Source: Symsagittifera roscoffensis (taxonomy: Eukaryota; Xenacoelomorpha; Acoela; Convolutidae). Taken from it: DNA of 64,000 nucleotides. Below the pieces are notes generated by a model. That model ran no database searches and was not told the DNA's origin. It was given only the letters and a program-made list of their open reading frames with translations. Location: assembly GCF_963678635.1 (NCBI RefSeq), contig NC_087070.1, forward strand, positions 40,799,831 through 40,863,830. The letters are read 5' to 3'. Shown here in pieces: positions 61,001 through 64,000 of this stretch. Every line of letters begins with the position of its first letter. The first letter of the stretch is position 1. The position numbers and the translations under genes are program-made.

Positions 61001-63091
61001 AGAGTTGCCATGGATTTGTCTTTAAGGGAAAGGTTCAAGTGCCTATCTTTAGCCATTCTTTTAATTGAGTGAGTGGACTGCATATATAGAGAAAAGAGTG
61101 TGGCCGAGACAACACCACCTTGTACAACTTGCTTAACTTTTCTAATGCCAGATTCGCGTCTCCAAATTCAACCGAGATCAAGTGCAACCATAAGGGTACT
61201 TCGGCATGGTTTTGCATAATTTAGTCGGTCGGTTATGTGATAATTGGTACAATTAAGTGCAGTCACGATAGAGCGGGCTTTCCTAAAACCGTGCTGGTGA
61301 TCTGCTAGTTGTATGTTTAGGTTTAGCTCAGGTAAGAGAATCCTTTCCACAAGTTCGGTGGTTGGCGACAGTAGTGGAATTGGGCGGAAGCTTTTCGATT
61401 TCTTAGATCCTTACCTGGTTTGGGGAAAAGAAGTATGCTTAATATTTTTCAAATTGGTATTATGGCAGTGTTGATAGAAATGGTTTTGGTTTGTGGCAGA
61501 ATTTTAAGGCCATTTGGGCCGAGATAGTTTAAGCGAATGGAGGCAATTTGATCAGGGCCTTACTCTTGCTAGATTCTTCGATTGTTTTCTGTACTAATAG
61601 CGGTGAGATGGTCATTTTGCTAAGTTAAGCCAGCAACCTTGCTCAAGTTTAAACTTGCTTTACTACTTTACAACAATGAAATGGTCTAGAACCGATTACA
61701 ACATGTCCTAATTTTGCTCATAAATTAATCAAATTCTCTGTGAAATTAATCAAATTCTCTATTAAAATACCTCGAAGAGGAGACAACGCTTCCTGGCATA
61801 CTGTGATGATGAGCGTTTGCGACGCGAACAACATTCTTCGTCTTACTAGGGGTCTCTTTTCATCAAGCTCTGCTTTAGCAAACGATGACCTATTGCTGCC
61901 ATGATATCGATACTTGGAAGATTCTCCAGCTCGACTAAAACATCGTATATTGTTAACTACTTAGCCTTCAGATCAAGATTAAAAGTCCCAGTGTCATCCG
62001 CCTCCTCAAGGTGGGACCGGCTGCGGCAAAATGGATGACATCTCTCTCCCCCATGGTTGGTCCTGCACTGAGCAGGCCGAGGGCTAATGAAAAAATCATC
62101 AAGACTAAAAGGGGAAACTTTGCTTCTCACTTTCTCAGCAGGAGAGAACCACACGATCATAGAAGCATCCTCACTGAATGAAGCATCCTTCAACGAAGGC
62201 GTGATTGCATCCGGCACTTCGCCCCAAGACGATTCACCATGTCTTTGACTGAAATCGTAGTTGTACGCAGACATTTTGCACTCCGAAAATTCAACATGCT
62301 TCAAAACAAGAGGGGCGGAATGTTGAGGCTGAAAAGGCGTTTTAGAACTGAAACTAAATCAAGCGCTTAATGTTGATGCCAAACTACAAAGAGCAGTGAC
62401 TAAAAACACGGTTTCCAAAAATTCTTTTGACTTCTATAAAATAACTCGGAACAAATTACAAATCTTTTGTAATTATGAATCTTCAGTCGCTCATTCTCCC
62501 AAATTTAGAAGCTAGCACACTAAACATGATTGGTGCTGTCGATTTCTTGGTCAACAGTTTTCTGGCTAAATATGTCGGGTTTGATGCTCAGGTTTTTTCA
62601 ATAATTCAATCAAATTATCATGAATTTAAATGGGCTTGTTTTTAAGGAAAATTATTTGCGTTGAGTTAACACGATCCCAAATTCTTTTTCGATTGTTTTA
62701 ATATTTTCTCCAAAAAAAGTTGAGCGATTTTTGGTTCTTGTCCTTTGATTTTTCTACAGTCTTTTGTTTCTTAAGTTTGAGCTCAACTGATTTGCTGTTG
62801 TAGTACCAGCAGGCTATATGCTCTAAAAGTAAAAATCACTCCCCTCTGCTGTATTTTGGATGTATGGTTGTGAGGTGGTTTATAAAGGGAAACGACACCA
62901 ATGGTGTTTGTTGACAGTGCAAGAAGCAGTGCAAAGAAGGCGACAGTATGAGCGAGAAGCAATTCAGCAAACTTCTCCTCATGTACCTGCAGCAGAGTCA
63001 AGGCAGGAAGAAGGAAATGCTGAACAGAATCAACAAACTCTACGGCAGAAAAAACAGCCAAGACCAACAAGACAACCCAGTTGTGACAGAG
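48799..63091 (+). CDS. MICU1: MICU1, mitochondrial calcium uptake protein 1 (5' part, seven exons)
   Basis: Exons 48799-49047, 49745-49898, 50131-50168, 55010-55124, 55784-55866, 59374-59580 and 62918-63091 join in frame with GT-AG introns. They follow MICU1 in order: the N-terminal membrane segment ([17 protein letters not shown]); the polybasic [12 protein letters not shown]; the highly typical [57 protein letters not shown]; the first EF-hand [21 protein letters not shown] with [12 protein letters not shown]; then [17 protein letters not shown]1 gates the mitochondrial calcium uniporter from the intermembrane space through its EF-hands. The start exon is not certain, and the second EF-hand and C-terminus lie beyond the window. 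The polybasic segment and spacing fit MICU1 better than MICU2 or MICU3. Confidence 0.92.
49745..49898 (+). CDS. MICU1: MICU1 exon: EYENRI region
   Basis: Encodes [16 protein letters not shown] and [20 protein letters not shown]. It ends in phase 1 before GTTCGT, a weaker but usable donor. Confidence 0.9.
50131..50168 (+). CDS. MICU1: MICU1 micro-exon
   Basis: 38 bp encoding [13 protein letters not shown] with the split Gly, matching the LGLD segment of MICU1. The small size makes it easy to miss. Confidence 0.85.
50930..51800 (+). repeat. Imperfect tandem repeat, roughly 200-bp units
   Basis: Landmarks recur in order: a line like CAAATCTGAGGT, then GTTCAAA..AAAG, then CCCAAATTTTTTTGACA or CCAAATTTTTTGTACG, then a short AAAAGTTATGG-type end. 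At least three diverged units are visible. Family unknown. Confidence 0.4.
52266..52316 (+). repeat. 17-bp tandem repeat, three units
   Basis: Three exact copies of GGTCGATTCAATGTCAT. Confidence 0.95.
53262..53330 (+). other. tRNA-like sequence
   Basis: Has an A-box-like TAGCGTAGATGCG, a 4-bp stem with the 7-base loop CTATAAA in anticodon position, and a B-box GGATCGAATCC (53310-53320). The acceptor arms do not pair, so it is a pseudo-tRNA or SINE head and not a working tRNA gene. A related one is at 63858-63930. Confidence 0.45.
53933..53970. repeat. Perfect 14-bp inverted repeat
   Basis: Arms ATTGATAACAGGTA (53933-53946) and its exact complement (53957-53970) around a 10-bp loop, in a MICU1 intron. 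It may be a MITE remnant. Confidence 0.8.
55010..55124 (+). CDS. MICU1: MICU1 exon: LISFSDY region
   Basis: Encodes [20 protein letters not shown] and [15 protein letters not shown]. It joins the micro-exon in phase 0 and ends in phase 1 before GTTAGT. Confidence 0.9.
55784..55866 (+). CDS. MICU1: MICU1 exon: first EF-hand
   Basis: Encodes [12 protein letters not shown], the loop [12 protein letters not shown] with all main calcium ligands, and FEQ before GTCAGT. Confidence 0.92.
56092..56603. mobile_element. Foldback MITE, 512 bp
   Basis: Perfect 28-bp terminal inverted repeats (56092-56119 and 56576-56603) around CATTACGAGGCCAAACTG. The interior is built from many small palindromes of two kinds: AAGTGGATTCCACTT and TGCGGATTCCGCA. 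There is no coding capacity. The target duplication may be the TA just outside CATTACG. Confidence 0.8.
57050..57220 (+). repeat. Dispersed intronic repeat, partial copy
   Basis: Shares GAAATTCATCTGCTGAAAGT and GAACGATTTC..GTTTCGA with 58300-58400. Related sequence occurs at 52150-52760 and 63240-63420. Confidence 0.55.
58270..59206 (+). repeat. Dispersed intronic repeat, longest copy
   Basis: Shares the 5' part with 57050-57220 and a middle TTGCGTTCATT segment with 52720-52740. It shares GCGATTAGCAAGC and TTTTTTCGGxTTAACAACT with 63738-63790, and a closing TATCGCAAGTGGTGCGAAGC with 50072. Family unknown. Confidence 0.5.
59374..59580 (+). CDS. MICU1: MICU1 exon: YFFGPNL region
   Basis: 69 codons, phase 0 at both ends. 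Contains [33 protein letters not shown] and [16 protein letters not shown]. Confidence 0.92.
59990..61640 (-). mobile_element. Degraded Jockey-like non-LTR retrotransposon
   Basis: On the minus strand, 61168-61350 encodes a reverse-transcriptase piece with [18 protein letters not shown]. About 60310-60440 gives [19 protein letters not shown] with LWADP, the C-terminal pattern common in Jockey-type elements. A (CAA)n-like run near 60015-60035 could be the 3' tail. Many stops and shifts; not functional. Confidence 0.65.
61957..62304 (-). other. Minus-strand frame of unknown nature
   Basis: 115 residues with normal composition, including [20 protein letters not shown] and [13 protein letters not shown]. 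It lies in an intron of the opposite-strand MICU1 gene, next to the Jockey-like relic. It is probably element-derived; I do not recognise the family. Confidence 0.3.
62918..63091 (+). CDS. MICU1: MICU1 exon: SEKQFSKLL region (last in window)
   Basis: 58 codons from [20 protein letters not shown] to NPVVTE before GTACTA. It matches the MICU1 segment between the two EF-hands. The gene continues beyond the window. The choice of acceptor (TTGACAG|TGC) is supported by phase 0 at both ends. Confidence 0.8.
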
Positions 63092-63239
63092 GTACTATTT
63101 TTTCAGACGATTGGTATAATTTGATAATCGAAGTTGCAAACCTCAACCGGATTTTCAAGTGGCAAAAATGTTAACATTTGGTACTGTTAGCGATGCAATG
63201 GCTTGCGTAGGAGTTTCTGAGGGGAAAGGCAGGTGGTGC

Positions 63240-63800
63240 TCCAAAAAATTTGCGAAATTTCGGTAACTTATGTTTCAACTTCAAATTGCGCGAAAAAAAA
63301 ACGAGAATGACTTCTAGTTTCAGAAAAGGCTCTTAGTTTTTAGAATTATTAGAATTCATTACTTTGAATCAGTTTTCTGAAATTGGTGCGTTTTATACAA
63401 CAAATGGCTGAATAAAAGATTGACAAAATTCAAAGAGCTTGAAAGTGATATATTGTTTTAACTGAAATTCGAACATTTTTACAAAGATACTAATTTCGGT
63501 TTCCCCTGGTTTCACTGACACTTTTCTATTTGTTTGTTGGCTGTTTTATTCGATATTCCGATAAATTTACGAATTGGCATACTTGAAAACGCCTTTCAGT
63601 CTAGGCAACTGTCTTAAATCAATCTCAAAGCATTTGCAAGACATGTTTGGTAAATGAATTTCTGCTCAACTGGTTTTGGTAGTTGGACTGCTTGAGATAT
63701 CCATATTTTTTGGAAGGTATATATTTGTTATTGGTACGCGATTAGCAAGCGTTATCACAGGACTATAGACTTTTTTCGGGTTAACAACTTGTTTCACAGA
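63240..63800 (+). repeat. Dispersed intronic repeat, third copy
   Basis: Resembles 58320-59120: the GCGCGAAAAAAAAACG, GATTAGCAAGCG and GACTTTTTTCGGGTTAACAA landmarks appear in order. A tRNA-like sequence follows at 63858. Confidence 0.5.
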
Positions 63801-63857
63801 ATCACTTGAATCAATTTTCCTTTGGCTCATATGCTATCAGAAGTCAGTCGTTAATTC

Positions 63858-63930
63858 GCGCATGAAGAGATAACGCATCTGCCTATAAAGACGAATGTCA
63901 GGGGTTCGAATACGATCAGGAGAAGTAGTT
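63858..63930 (+). other. tRNA-like sequence
   Basis: Contains the loop CTATAAA in anticodon position and a B-box-like GGGTTCGAATA (63902-63912). The acceptor stem is not convincing. It resembles 53262-53330, suggesting a shared tRNA-derived repeat. Confidence 0.4.
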
Positions 63931-64000
63931 TCACCTTAGTATCATTGGGCTATCATTTCCTTGATATAGTGAAATTTCTGCTATAGCAAAATTCCAATAA

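Larger units (their letters stand above)
59581..62917 (+). other. MICU1 intron, 3.3 kb
   Basis: GTGAGT to TTGACAG. It holds a degraded Jockey-like LINE on the minus strand and an unexplained minus-strand frame at 61957-62304. Nothing else recognised. Confidence 0.7.

Overview
The window is animal nuclear DNA. It carries spliced GT-AG genes for a neuronal calcium sensor protein and for the mitochondrial calcium uptake regulator MICU1, in AT-rich sequence full of transposable elements. The sequence alone does not fix the phylum; an invertebrate metazoan is the best guess.

Region 1 (1-37967) is a nest of related LTR retrotransposons. The youngest layer (1440-34420) is a head-to-tail array sharing 917-bp LTRs at 1440, 6456, 11472 and 33504. 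Two short units of 5016 bp (LTR, long leader, first part of gag, 3' UTR) carry the same internal deletion. They are followed by a nearly complete 22.9-kb element (11472-34420). That element encodes a Ty3/gypsy-type Gag-Pol (zinc knuckles, DTG protease, YVDD reverse transcriptase, RNase H, HHCC/DD35E integrase). A macro-domain-like tail follows, now cut off by a one-base frameshift. Last comes an unusual 2954-residue ORF3 with an intact SGNH-hydrolase signature, a second degenerate SGNH-like domain and a long unrecognised C-terminus. The array sits inside an older minus-strand relative whose halves lie at 332-1439 and 34421-36239. That relic also took a solo LTR (36240-37143). Both readable insertions show 3-bp target duplications.

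Region 2 (about 38.4-43.4 kb) is an apparently intact CR1-like non-LTR retrotransposon on the plus strand. ORF1 is an SGNH/esterase protein. ORF2 is an endonuclease-reverse transcriptase that starts with a signal-peptide-like segment and a 2A ribosome-skipping motif.

Region 3 (43.5-47.6 kb) is a three-exon NCS-family gene; its first intron holds an approximately 1-kb satellite of 21-bp units. Region 4 (48.8 kb to the window end) is the 5' part of MICU1, seven coding exons. Its introns hold a foldback MITE, a degraded Jockey-like LINE on the minus strand, a dispersed repeat family with tRNA-like pieces, and imperfect tandem repeats.

The most unusual object is the giant LTR element: Gag-Pol plus a macro-like domain plus a huge SGNH-bearing ORF3, a leader with 14-bp satellite DNA, and strong enrichment of CTNGAG-type hexamers confined to the element.
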